DNA from: Candidatus Peribacterales bacterium
Lineage (GTDB): Bacteria; Patescibacteriota; Gracilibacteria; Peribacterales; Peribacteraceae
Direction of reading: 5' to 3'
Assembly: GCA_020059985.1 (NCBI GenBank)
Contig: JAGVCI010000076.1
Coordinates: 1 to 17,458 of the forward strand
DNA: 17,458 nucleotides
Below are positions 1-7,385 of the stretch, in pieces. The position numbers were made by a program, and so were the translations under genes. Every line of letters begins with the position of its first letter. Positions within the stretch are counted from its first letter, which is position 1. The notes under the pieces were generated by a model. That model was not told where the DNA came from. It did no database searches and saw only the letters and a list, made by a program, of their open reading frames with translations.

Positions 1-396
1 CAGATAGAAGTAGAGCGTCACGGACCAGAAGAACACGAGTGGCACGCTCAAGTACGCGAGACGACTGAAGAGAATGTGACTGGTCCAGAGTGACGCGACT
101 GCAACCACGAGAAGCGCGCGTCGACGATCGAAAAGATAATCCGTGATCAAAATAAGCATTCCGAGAGTCGCTAACCCAAGCACAACCGAGACACCACGCA
201 CCGCAAACACATTGTCACCGAAGATCCATTGAGAAATTTGCATGAGCGTCATCCCGAGTGGCGGCTGCGCTGCGGAAGCACCGAGTGCAAACTGCGCTTC
301 GTCTGTCGCGAGATCGGGAACATCGAGACTGGTGAGTCGAAGGAGAACTCCCATCGCAATCGCGAGCCAGACGAGGGAATGATGGATAGATCTCAT
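1..396 (-). CDS. GT39/ArnT-like membrane glycosyltransferase, N-terminal part (cut by window edge)
   Basis: The frame is open from an ATG at 396 to the window edge, giving 132 residues with no stop. It begins with a hydrophobic segment (about residues 8-22), followed by a short loop with the acidic pair D32-E33 in the context DLATDEAQF and then a PPLG motif near 45-48. An acidic DE motif after the first helix and the following PPL are typical of GT39/GT83 polyprenyl-phosphate-sugar-dependent transferases (Pmt, ArnT), where the Asp is the proposed catalytic base facing outside. More membrane helices follow (about 68-87, 93-107, 114-132). The expected role is to move a sugar from a lipid carrier to a protein or lipid on the outer face of the membrane. 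It lies 124 nt downstream of a small exported protein on the same strand. No SD is visible before the ATG. The family call rests on the N-terminus only. Confidence 0.75.
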   Translation of the reverse strand, partial: MRSIHHSLVWLAIAMGVLLRLTSLDVPDLATDEAQFALGASAAQPPLGMTLMQISQWIFGDNVFAVRGVSVVLGLATLGMLILITDYLFDRRRALLVVAVASLWTSHILFSRLAYLSVPLVFFWSVTLYFYL

Positions 397-521
397 ACGG
401 CTTCGCGAAAAATAGAAAACCTGCGGTTTGTTTCACGATTATGATATCGGCGTAGCGCTACGCCGATATGGGAGCTGCAGAAGAAAATGTCAGGAATGCC
501 AATGAAGTTGCGAAGCCGTAT
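395..521. repeat. 12-bp inverted repeat flanking the spacer and covering the GT39 start codon
   Basis: Positions 395-406 (ATACGGCTTCGC) are the perfect reverse complement of 510-521. On the minus-strand transcript the first arm begins at the last base of the upstream TGA stop codon and the second arm ends inside the ATG of the GT39 gene. If the arms pair in RNA they would close a loop of about 100 nt and partly hide the start codon. The arms are seen directly; the regulatory reading is inference. Confidence 0.55.
444..469. repeat. 26-bp perfect palindrome
   Basis: The half-site ATATCGGCGTAGC is followed without a spacer by its exact reverse complement, centred between 456 and 457. It lies between the small exported protein gene and the GT39 gene, inside the 395-521 inverted repeat. 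There is no T-tract on either side, so it is not a standard intrinsic terminator. It may be an operator for a dimeric regulator or a structured RNA element in the spacer. Confidence 0.6.
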
Positions 522-814
522 CATACGCATGTCGTGACAGGTTCCATCTCCTCTACTCGTCCGCGCGCGCGGTAGTGGTGCTCCCACGCAAAGCAGACGC
601 CCGAGTCTTGTGTGGTGATATCGGTGAGTTTCATGTGCACGATCCAGTACCCCTGCTCTTGTAGCACTTTCAGTGCACGCGGAGCGGCTGCCCGGACGTC
701 ACTATCCAAAAACTTCGCACTCACCGAGAGATCGGGGAGGAGGGGCAGCGAGAAAACGAGTGTGAGTGCTGCGCAGAGGAGGACGGCGCGATGTCGCATG
801 GTCCGCTGCATCAT
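521..814 (-). CDS. Small exported or membrane-anchored protein, unrecognised
   Basis: A 97-residue protein if it starts at ATG 814; ATG 811 and ATG 799 are alternative starts in the same frame. Residues about 9-26 form a hydrophobic stretch after a basic start (MRHRAVLLCAALTLVFSLPL), as in a signal peptide or membrane anchor. The remaining 65 or so residues are polar and contain two cysteines (in VCFAW and at the C-terminal TTCV) that could form a disulfide outside the cell. I do not recognise the family. It is read away from the GT2-GtrA gene, whose start is 56 nt away, and toward the GT39 gene, so a role in the same envelope pathway is possible but unproven. The ORF fits the spacing between two real genes and the signal peptide is convincing. 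Confidence 0.6.
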   Translation of the reverse strand: MMQRTMRHRAVLLCAALTLVFSLPLLPDLSVSAKFLDSDVRAAAPRALKVLQEQGYWIVHMKLTDITTQDSGVCFAWEHHYRARGRVEEMEPVTTCV

Positions 815-869
815 ACCGTAGAGCAGGGGAATATGGTGTCGTTTGCTATTCTCGCTTACAGTGTGACAG

Positions 870-1964
870 ATGCTTTCCCTGGTTCTACCGACCTATAACG
901 AGGCCAAAAATCTCCCGGTTCTCCTCCCCAAAATCGAGGAGGCGCTCAAAGGGATCCCGCACGAGGTCATCATTGTGGATGACGATTCTCCGGATCAGAC
1001 GTGGAAAGTAGCGCTCGATCTCTCGCAGGGGCGCGATGATGTACATGTCATCCGACGTGTCGATAAGCGTGGACTTTCCTCTGCAGTGATCGATGGATTT
1101 CTTTCCGCGAAAGGCGATGTCCTTGTCGTTATGGATGCTGATGGTCAGCATGACATTGGGCTTCTTTCCAAGCTCTTCGAAGCGGTGAAGTCCGGCGCAG
1201 CTATCGCGATCGGGTCGCGCTACACCGCGGGAGGAAGTGTGGGTCAGTGGGATGAGCGGCGCTACGCGATGAGTCGCATGGCTACGAGACTTGCGATGGG
1301 CATTTGCAAAGTGAAAGTCTCCGATCCGATGAGCGGCTTCTTCGCGATTTCACGCAATGCATTCGAAGAGGTTCTTCCACGACTCAATCCCAAAGGATTC
1401 AAAATCCTCCTCGATCTTCTCGTGCATGTTCCGAAAGAGACGCCAGTGAAAGAAATTCCGTTCGCGTTCGGGTTGCGATTGCATGGCGAGAGCAAACTCT
1501 CGCGCCGGGTGCAGCTGGAGTTCATCGAATATCTCTACGACGTCACGCTCGGTCGGTACATCCCACTCACGTTCGTGAAGTACTGCATCGTCGGAACGAT
1601 CGGCGTGGGCGTGCACGTCGCGGCGTTCGAATTCTTCGTCACCTTACTTTCGCAGGAAGAACTCACATCATTCCGTAATTTCTCTGTTGCCGTCGTTGCG
1701 GCGACCGAGATTGCGATCATCTTCAACTTCCTGCTCAATAACGTGTGGACGTTCGCTCAGAAAAGATTGAAGGGGTTCGCGGCGCTTGTCGGATTCCTGA
1801 AGTTCAATGTGGCTTGTGCGTTCGGGGCGCTTGCCAATTACGCGGTTGCCGCGTTCCTCTTTTCCGCCGGATTTGCTGAGCTCTTCTGCGTGATTGTCGG
1901 CGCTTTTACAGGCGTTATTTGGAACTACACAATGAATCGAGTCTTTACGTGGAAGGAGCGGTGA
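870..1964 (+). CDS. Dolichyl-phosphate mannose synthase-like GT2 with C-terminal GtrA domain
   Basis: A 364-residue protein. Residues 1-230 are a GT-A fold family 2 transferase: LVLPTYNEAKNL at 4-15, the nucleotide-binding VDDDSPD at 36-42, and the metal-binding DADGQHD at 89-95. Residues about 232-360 are a GtrA/DPMS-type membrane domain with four hydrophobic helices. It shows the two family signatures, FNFLLNNVWTF near 285-295 and WNYTMNRVFTW at 351-361. Such proteins transfer a sugar, often glucose or mannose, from a nucleotide sugar to polyprenyl phosphate at the inner face; the GtrA part is thought to help flip or hold the lipid product. The product would suit a GT39 enzyme such as the one at 1-396. 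The start follows a TGA and has no SD; TACAGT lies 7 nt upstream. Confidence 0.92.
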   Translation: MLSLVLPTYNEAKNLPVLLPKIEEALKGIPHEVIIVDDDSPDQTWKVALDLSQGRDDVHVIRRVDKRGLSSAVIDGFLSAKGDVLVVMDADGQHDIGLLSKLFEAVKSGAAIAIGSRYTAGGSVGQWDERRYAMSRMATRLAMGICKVKVSDPMSGFFAISRNAFEEVLPRLNPKGFKILLDLLVHVPKETPVKEIPFAFGLRLHGESKLSRRVQLEFIEYLYDVTLGRYIPLTFVKYCIVGTIGVGVHVAAFEFFVTLLSQEELTSFRNFSVAVVAATEIAIIFNFLLNNVWTFAQKRLKGFAALVGFLKFNVACAFGALANYAVAAFLFSAGFAELFCVIVGAFTGVIWNYTMNRVFTWKER

Positions 1965-1968
1965 ATAT

Positions 1969-1996
1969 TTGACGAAAGTCGTAATTGGGTTAAATT
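1969..1996 (+). promoter_or_regulatory. Candidate promoter giving a leaderless transcript
   Basis: TTGACG (1969-1974) and TAAATT (1991-1996) are separated by 16 nt and match the housekeeping -35 and -10 consensus in 5/6 and 4/6 positions. The expected start point, 7 nt after the hexamer, is the A of the ATG at 2003. It sits immediately after the stop of the GT2-GtrA gene. Confidence 0.5.
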
Positions 1997-2002
1997 ATGG
2001 GT

Positions 2003-2470
2003 ATGGTGCGCAATGCGACAGAAGCGGAAATGCAAGAATCACTGCGTGAGGCGTTAGCGCAGAATGAAGAGAGGGTTTTTCGCACTATCCGCGCAGAGTA
2101 CAACGAGATCAAAAATCTCGTGGAGGACACAATGGATGTCGATCATCAGGTGATCGGACCGCTCTATCGGTTGCTCTATAAAGTTACGGATGTGGCGTTA
2201 TTGTCGCGGGAAGCAGTTCGTTCTGCGACCGACACACTGGACGATGATAATGCCCTGCCGTATGCGGCTGAGTGTTTCTCGAACGTCATAAATAAAAATA
2301 TTGCGGTGATGAGGGGGACAAGAGGTCTTTTCTTGCGTAGTGATGACACCGGCAAAGTGGCGGACCACCTCTGCAATGCCGAGAACCGCTTGGCGGATTA
2401 TTATCGATCTATGGATATGGATGTGAATTTTGAAATCAGTGAAGAAGAAAGCACACCAACCAATGTCTAA
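2003..2470 (+). CDS. Unrecognised helical protein, 155 aa
   Basis: I do not recognise this protein. It appears soluble, acidic and mostly helical: many charged residues, no membrane segment, one cysteine and no catalytic motif. I chose ATG 2003 because the candidate promoter at 1969-1996 would start transcription on exactly that base. ATG 1997, two codons upstream in frame, is the alternative and would give 157 residues. The stop codon overlaps the start of the next gene by 8 nt (ATGTCTAA), so the two are probably co-expressed. Confidence 0.7.
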   Translation: MVRNATEAEMQESLREALAQNEERVFRTIRAEYNEIKNLVEDTMDVDHQVIGPLYRLLYKVTDVALLSREAVRSATDTLDDDNALPYAAECFSNVINKNIAVMRGTRGLFLRSDDTGKVADHLCNAENRLADYYRSMDMDVNFEISEEESTPTNV

Positions 2471-2738
2471 AGACCCCGATATCCCCGAGCGTTTTCAGGG
2501 AGACAGATGTGTCCTTGTTGAAAGTCGTGGAGACAAAGTATTCACGCCGCTTCTGGTTTCTGGCGACCGTCCTCCGCGTGCGCAGTTTCCAGAAATTGCG
2601 CGCATCAATGGTTTGTCTGATGAAGCTGTGCGAAAAATTCAGCGCATCATTACGATTATTGTTTCAGGAAGAACGACTACCATTCCAGAGCTCACTCGAG
2701 AGTATCTCCTCAAGGCATTACAGTCTGAGGGAAATTAA
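2463..2738 (+). CDS. Unrecognised small protein, 91 aa
   Basis: The protein starts at ATG 2463, inside the end of the preceding gene, and is translationally coupled to it by an 8-nt overlap. The frame is open further upstream to ATG 2430 (102 aa). It has a basic and proline-containing first half and a helical C-terminal half with a hydrophobic run (IQRIITIIV) followed by TTTIPELTREYLLKAL. No family is recognised. Its TAA stop overlaps head-on with the stop of the UDP-glucuronate epimerase gene, sharing the bases TTAA at 2735-2738. Confidence 0.6.
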   Translation: MSKDPDIPERFQGDRCVLVESRGDKVFTPLLVSGDRPPRAQFPEIARINGLSDEAVRKIQRIITIIVSGRTTTIPELTREYLLKALQSEGN

Positions 2739-3682
2739 ATTTTGTAGTACTTCTTGTACCACTCCACGAACTTCGGTACGCCTTCACTAATTGATGTCTT
2801 CGGATCGTATCCAAGCATTTTCTTTGCCTTCGCAATATCTGCGAAGGTTTCGCGTACATCACCCGGTTGCATCGGGTGAAATTCTTTCTTAGCTTCGGTG
2901 CCACAGGCTTTCTCGATCGCTCCTACAAAATTCATTAGCCCTTCTTGTTTCCCACGACCGAGGTTGAAAATTTCTTCCTTGTGATTCTTGTCGATCGCCG
3001 CGACGACACCTGCGGCGATGTCATCGATGTACGTAAAGTCGCGGCGCATCTTGCCCTCTCCGAAAATCTTGATTGGTTTTCCATTCAAGATCGCATCCGT
3101 GAAGAGGAAGAGCGCCATATCTGGGCGACCCCAGGGGCCGTAGACCGTAAAGAACCGCAGTCCCGTCACCGGGAGTCCGAAGAGATGGTGATACGTGTGT
3201 GCCATCAGCTCATCGCTGCGCTTTGTCATAGCGTAGAGCGAGACCGGGTCATCCGTGCGGTCCTCTTCACTGAAAGGCATCTTCTCGTTGCGACCGTAAA
3301 CCGAGCTCGTCGACGCGTACACGAGACCATCAATCTTCTGCTTCTTCGCTTCATCGATCACATTGAAAAATCCCAATTGATTCGCCTGCACGTATTCCTC
3401 TGGGTGCTCAAACGAATACCGCACGCCCGCCATCGCGGCTAAGTGACAGACGCGATCCACACCCTTCATCGCTTTCGCCACAGTCGCACTGTCGCAGATA
3501 TCTCCTGTTAAAAGAGAGAATTTTTTTTCTGCCGTGAGTTCTTTGCTGCGAGATTCCTTCAACTTCGGATCGTAGTACGCGTTGAAATTATCGAGACCGA
3601 CGACTTCGTCCCCGCGCTCGAGCAGAGCCTTCGCGACATGAAACCCGATGAAGCCGGCAGATCCAGTGACGAGAATTTTCAT
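2735..3682 (-). CDS. UDP-glucuronate 4-epimerase-like NAD-dependent sugar epimerase
   Basis: A 315-residue extended short-chain dehydrogenase. The N-terminus has the NAD-binding pattern GSAGFIG (7-13), a D31-N32-F33 acidic end of the second strand, the STSSVYG segment (124-130), and the catalytic pair Y150 and K154 in SLYAMTK. The run LRFFTVYGPWGRPDMALFLF is characteristic of UDP-glucuronate 4-epimerases (LspL/Cap1J type) rather than GalE. The expected reaction is UDP-glucuronate to UDP-galacturonate in the cytoplasm for surface polysaccharide. The gene overlaps the upstream UDP-glucose dehydrogenase by 4 nt (ATGA), which makes exactly its substrate. The exact sugar specificity is inferred from motif similarity and context. 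Confidence 0.88.
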   Translation of the reverse strand: MKILVTGSAGFIGFHVAKALLERGDEVVGLDNFNAYYDPKLKESRSKELTAEKKFSLLTGDICDSATVAKAMKGVDRVCHLAAMAGVRYSFEHPEEYVQANQLGFFNVIDEAKKQKIDGLVYASTSSVYGRNEKMPFSEEDRTDDPVSLYAMTKRSDELMAHTYHHLFGLPVTGLRFFTVYGPWGRPDMALFLFTDAILNGKPIKIFGEGKMRRDFTYIDDIAAGVVAAIDKNHKEEIFNLGRGKQEGLMNFVGAIEKACGTEAKKEFHPMQPGDVRETFADIAKAKKMLGYDPKTSISEGVPKFVEWYKKYYKI

Positions 3683-4986
3683 AGTCCGATGCCGTGGTAC
3701 GTAAGTCCGATTTCTTTCACTTCAGCAGGTTCATACACATTGCGACCATCGAAGAGATCTTTCCCTTTCATCATCTTCTGTAGATCACCAAGGTCGATGC
3801 CGCGGAACTCATCCCATTCTGTGAGAAGAATTACGGCATTAGCTTCCTTCGCAGCGTCCATCGGGCTTTCCACAAAATCGATTCCCTTCGGGAGAAGTTT
3901 GGCTGCGTTTTCCATTCCCGCAGGATCAAACGCACGAACAGTGTGTCCGGCATCGACGAGTGCAGGCAACAGATCAAGACTGGGCGCCTCGCGCATGTCA
4001 TCCGTCTTCGGTTTGAAACTCAGTCCCCAGATACCAACCGTGGACTTCGGCTTCAGCGCCGCGAGAATCTTTGTGAAGAAGCGTGCCCGCTGTCTAGCAT
4101 TAATTTTGTCCGTTGCTTCCACAATTTCCATAGGGATGCCTAGCTCTCGTCCCGTGGCGAGCAGCGCCTTCACATCTTTCGGGAAACAACTTCCACCGTA
4201 CCCGATGCCCGCGTGCAGGAATCGTGGACCGATACGATCATCCAGTCCCATACCACGCGCGACATCGCGGATGTCCGCACCCGTTTGCTCAGTCAGCTCA
4301 GTCAGCATGTTGATGAAGCTGATCTTCGTCGCGAGGAATGCATTGCTCGCATACTTCACGATCTCCGCGCTCTCGCGACTCATGAAGACGATCGGCTTCC
4401 CGACTCGCGTGATCGGACGGTAGAGCTCCTCTATATGTTTCTTCGCCTCTGTGCTTCCATTGATTCCGACGACGATGCGATCGGGCATCAGGGTATCGCT
4501 CACCGCCATTCCCTCGCGGAGAAATTCTGGATTACTGATCACGGGGATGTGAAACGTCGCGCCACGCTTCTTGAGCGCTTCAGCGATCACCTTTTCACAT
4601 TCTTTCCCAGTTCCAACGGGCACTGTTGATTTATTCACGAAGAGAAGATCGTGATCAGCAGTTTCTGCGACCGCACGCGACACCGCGAAGACTGCGCGCA
4701 GGTCTGCACTGTGATTTTCTCCCGGAGGAGTTGCGACGGCGGAGAAAACGACGGACACGTGTGGCAGCGCTTCATCGAGCTTCGTCGTGAAGTGGAGTCT
4801 CTTCGTCTGGAGCCCCTTTCGGATCAGCTCTTCCAGTCCGGGTTCGAAGATCGGGCTCTCTCCCTTCTTGAGTTTTTCGATCTTCTTCTCATCGATATCG
4901 ATTCCCCAGACTTCGTGCCCCAGTTCCGCGAAACAGGCGGAAGAGACGAGCCCCACATAACCGGTGCCAACGACCGCAATTTTCAT
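3679..4986 (-). CDS. ugd: UDP-glucose 6-dehydrogenase
   Basis: A 435-residue protein of normal family length. Residues 1-13 carry the Rossmann motif VVGTGYVG, with D30/D32 for NAD binding. STVPVGT (120-126) and NPEFLREG (152-159) are family signatures. EIVKYASNAF (208-217) supplies the conserved Lys and Asn, and GYGGSCFPKD (262-271) supplies the catalytic cysteine C267. It oxidises UDP-glucose twice to UDP-glucuronate with NAD+. It is first in a two-gene operon with the epimerase and is transcribed divergently from the PfkB kinase gene, 47 nt away. No SD is seen; TACGGT lies 6 nt before the ATG. Confidence 0.96.
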   Translation of the reverse strand: MKIAVVGTGYVGLVSSACFAELGHEVWGIDIDEKKIEKLKKGESPIFEPGLEELIRKGLQTKRLHFTTKLDEALPHVSVVFSAVATPPGENHSADLRAVFAVSRAVAETADHDLLFVNKSTVPVGTGKECEKVIAEALKKRGATFHIPVISNPEFLREGMAVSDTLMPDRIVVGINGSTEAKKHIEELYRPITRVGKPIVFMSRESAEIVKYASNAFLATKISFINMLTELTEQTGADIRDVARGMGLDDRIGPRFLHAGIGYGGSCFPKDVKALLATGRELGIPMEIVEATDKINARQRARFFTKILAALKPKSTVGIWGLSFKPKTDDMREAPSLDLLPALVDAGHTVRAFDPAGMENAAKLLPKGIDFVESPMDAAKEANAVILLTEWDEFRGIDLGDLQKMMKGKDLFDGRNVYEPAEVKEIGLTYHGIGL

Positions 4987-5033
4987 GGCTCCACCGTAGC
5001 GTAAACGCCGTATTCTCCGCTACGGTATTGACG
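4987..5033. promoter_or_regulatory. Compact divergent promoter region with a 9-bp inverted repeat
   Basis: ACCGTAGCG (4993-5001) and CGCTACGGT (5018-5026) are perfect inverted repeats separated by 16 nt. Each places TACGGT pointing outward, 6 nt before the ugd ATG on the minus strand and 7 nt before the kinase ATG on the plus strand. The symmetry suggests either paired weak -10 elements or a shared operator. No good -35 is visible on either side. Confidence 0.4.
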
Positions 5034-5978
5034 ATGAAAATCCTCGTTTCTGGCTCCATCGCCTATGACGTTCTCCTCGGTCACGATGGGTCGTTTACGG
5101 ACGCGCTGGACCCGAAGAAACTTGCAGAGCTTTCTGTTGCCTACCTCGCTCCGCACTACGCTAAGCATCATGGCGGAACGGGGGCCAATATTTCCTGGAA
5201 TGTACGACTCCTCGGTGGTGATCCGCTTCTCGTGGGGAGTGTGGGGAGTGATGGTGGTTCGTATGCGGCGCTTCTCTCCGAGCGGGGGATCAATGTTCAG
5301 TACATCGATACGATTGATGACGCGGTGACCGCGACGGCGATCATTGCGACGGATACGGGCGAGCGACAGATCACGTTCTTTCATCCCGGTGCAGATGCGA
5401 AGGGAGCGTGGCCTGACCTCAATGATGAACGTGATGATCTCGTCTACGCGATCGTCTCTCCACGTGACTCTGGGTTGATGCAAAGTGCCGCGAGCTGGTG
5501 TGAAAAATTCAAAGTTCCATTTCTCTTCGATCCTGGACAGCAGATCCCTGCATTTTCGAAAGCAGAACTCGAAAGGCTGACGCGCGCGAGCTCGGGAGTG
5601 GTCGTGAACGAGTACGAGTGGGAACTCCTCTCGAAAATTCTTGGCGTGACGGAGAAAAAATTCCTCGCACTCTGTCCGCTCCTTCTTGTGACGCGCGGAG
5701 AAAAAGGTGTGCGCACGATCACGGCAGAAGGAAGTGAGGACATCGATGCGTGCAAGGCGGATCATGTGATGAATCCCACCGGAGCCGGTGACGCGTTTCG
5801 CGCAGGACTGCTCTTCGGATTTTCTCAGAATTGGTCTCTGCGTGATTCTTGTCGTTTGGGCTGCGGTATGGGATCTTTTGTAGTGGAGATTGAAGGAACA
5901 CTTCTCGACACGCTCGATGTGGGTCTTCTCCATGAGCGCATTCGGAAGACGTATCGCGAAAACTTACCACAATTTTAA
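5034..5978 (+). CDS. PfkB-family carbohydrate/nucleoside kinase, probably adenosine kinase
   Basis: A 314-residue ribokinase-like protein from ATG 5034 (TTG 5028 would add two residues). The first PfkB signature is HGGTGANISWNVRLLGG (46-62), with the sugar-binding Asn52. The second is NPTGAGDAFRAG (247-258), in which D253 is the catalytic base and GAGD the anion hole. It phosphorylates a ribose or nucleoside hydroxyl with ATP. NPTGAGDAFRAGL resembles bacterial adenosine kinases (DPTGCGDAYRAGL type), and the next gene makes adenosine from SAH. The likely role is therefore adenosine to AMP, pulling the hydrolase reaction forward. Ribokinase or another PfkB specificity cannot be excluded. Confidence 0.85.
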   Translation: MKILVSGSIAYDVLLGHDGSFTDALDPKKLAELSVAYLAPHYAKHHGGTGANISWNVRLLGGDPLLVGSVGSDGGSYAALLSERGINVQYIDTIDDAVTATAIIATDTGERQITFFHPGADAKGAWPDLNDERDDLVYAIVSPRDSGLMQSAASWCEKFKVPFLFDPGQQIPAFSKAELERLTRASSGVVVNEYEWELLSKILGVTEKKFLALCPLLLVTRGEKGVRTITAEGSEDIDACKADHVMNPTGAGDAFRAGLLFGFSQNWSLRDSCRLGCGMGSFVVEIEGTLLDTLDVGLLHERIRKTYRENLPQF

Positions 5979-5999
5979 CTTCGTATTTTCCGTGGCTCT

Positions 6000-6007
6000 G
6001 ATACTCT
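6000..6007 (+). promoter_or_regulatory. Possible extended -10 before ahcY
   Basis: TGATACTCT (5999-6007) has the TGN plus hexamer form of an extended -10. The transcript would start about 6014, leaving only a few bases before TTG 6017. The hexamer match is modest. Confidence 0.25.
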
Positions 6008-6016
6008 ACGGGTCGC

Positions 6017-7270
6017 TTGTCGTTCGTGAAAAACCCCGCATTGGCTGATCAAGGAAGACTCAATCTCGAGATCGCCGAGAAACGTATGTCCGCTCTTCTC
6101 GAAGTGCAGAAGCGCTTTGCGAAGGAGAAACCGTTCAAGGGTCTCACGATCGGTATGGCGCTCCACGTGACGAAAGAAACGGGAATCCTCGTTCGTACGC
6201 TCGTGAAAGGGGGAGCGAAAGTCGCGATCACGGGGTGCAACCCATTGAGTACACAGGATGACATCGCCGCGGCGCTCGCTGAGGAAGAGAACGTGCTTGT
6301 GTGGGCATACAAAGGAGAGAGCAAAGAGGATTACTACAAATTCCTCAATGCAGTGATCGAAACGGAGCCGGACATCACCATCGATGATGGGTGCGATCTG
6401 GTCACCGAGATTCACACGAAGCATGCGCATCTTCTTCCGAAAATGATCGGTGGATGCGAAGAGACGACCACCGGCATCATTCGTCTGCGTGCGATGGAGC
6501 GCGATAAGGCACTCAAGATTCCGATGATCGCGGTGAACGACAATCGCACGAAACATCTCTTCGATAACTACTACGGCACAGGCCAATCCACCTTTGATGG
6601 TCTTCTTCGCTCCACCAATCTCCTCATCGCGGGGAAAACTGTGGTTGTCTTAGGTTATGGAAGTTGCGGCAAGGGAGTGGCGCTTCGCGCAAAAGGTCTC
6701 GGTGCCAATGTCATCGTGACGGAGATCGATCCGTTCCCCGCTCTCCAAGCAGTCATGGATGGACACCGTGTCATGCCGATGGAAGAGGCAGCGCCGATCG
6801 GAGATGTGTTTGTGACCGTCACTGGAAACAAGCACGTCATTCGCATGGAACACTTGGAAGTGATGAAGGACGGAGCGGTCCTCGCGAACTCCGGTCACTT
6901 CGATCACGAGATCGACATGGCAGCGCTCGAGAAAGCTGCGAAGCGCAAGCGCCGCGTGCGTCATTACTTGGACGAATATCTGTTGAAGAGTGGACGCGTC
7001 ATCTACATCGCGGGAGAAGGGAGACTCGTGAACCTCGCTTCCGCGGAGGGACACCCGAGCGAAGTCATGAGTATGAGTTTCTGCGGACAGGCACTCGCGT
7101 GTGAGTATCTTGTGAAAAACAGAGCGAGCCTCACGCCAACAGTCATCACACTTCCAGGTGCGATCGATACAGAAATTTCTGCGATGCAGCTGACATCACT
7201 CGGTGTGGAGATTGATGAGCTCACGGAGGAACAGAAGAAATATCTCGCGAGTTGGGAGGAGGGAACCTGA
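6017..7270 (+). CDS. ahcY: S-adenosylhomocysteine hydrolase
   Basis: A 417-residue protein from TTG 6017; GTG 6026 is an alternative start and no ATG is available. Family residues are visible in order: H50 in MALHVTKET, the DDGCD segment (123-127), E149 in CEETTTG, and K179 and D183 in NDNRTKHLFDN. YGTGQS and the NAD-binding GYGSCGKG (213-220) follow, then NSGHFDHEI. The end, ELTEEQKKYLASWEEGT, matches the shorter archaeal/Thermotoga-like form. It reversibly splits SAH to adenosine and homocysteine with a bound NAD, relieving product inhibition of methyltransferases. It follows the putative adenosine kinase by 38 nt on the same strand. Confidence 0.96.
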   Translation: MSFVKNPALADQGRLNLEIAEKRMSALLEVQKRFAKEKPFKGLTIGMALHVTKETGILVRTLVKGGAKVAITGCNPLSTQDDIAAALAEEENVLVWAYKGESKEDYYKFLNAVIETEPDITIDDGCDLVTEIHTKHAHLLPKMIGGCEETTTGIIRLRAMERDKALKIPMIAVNDNRTKHLFDNYYGTGQSTFDGLLRSTNLLIAGKTVVVLGYGSCGKGVALRAKGLGANVIVTEIDPFPALQAVMDGHRVMPMEEAAPIGDVFVTVTGNKHVIRMEHLEVMKDGAVLANSGHFDHEIDMAALEKAAKRKRRVRHYLDEYLLKSGRVIYIAGEGRLVNLASAEGHPSEVMSMSFCGQALACEYLVKNRASLTPTVITLPGAIDTEISAMQLTSLGVEIDELTEEQKKYLASWEEGT

Positions 7271-7285
7271 AAAGAGACCGAGAAC

Positions 7286-7338
7286 TGTCAAATCGGCGAA
7301 TAGTTGACATATATCAATATATATGATTAATTATCATA
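7286..7338 (+). promoter_or_regulatory. AT-rich promoter/operator region upstream of the small-gene array
   Basis: TGTCAA (7286-7291) and TTGACA (7304-7309) form an inverted pair; the second is a perfect -35 consensus. They are followed by a strikingly AT-rich stretch (7310-7338) ending in the imperfect palindrome TATGATTAATTATCATA (7322-7338). No hexamer with good -10 match lies at 16-18 nt, so the exact promoter is unclear. The composition differs sharply from the surroundings. Confidence 0.4.
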
Positions 7339-7385
7339 GTTCTTTCCCACTCTTCACGACTTGATTTTTTCGTTTCGGGGGGACT

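Noticed and set aside
3638..4423. 261-residue plus-strand ORF opposite ugd
   Set aside because: Serine/arginine-rich shadow of a strongly conserved gene; no motif or ribosome site.
4983..5933. 316-residue minus-strand ORF opposite the PfkB kinase
   Set aside because: It mirrors a gene with clear catalytic motifs, has an Arg/His/Glu-heavy sequence without domains, and arises from codon bias on the other strand.
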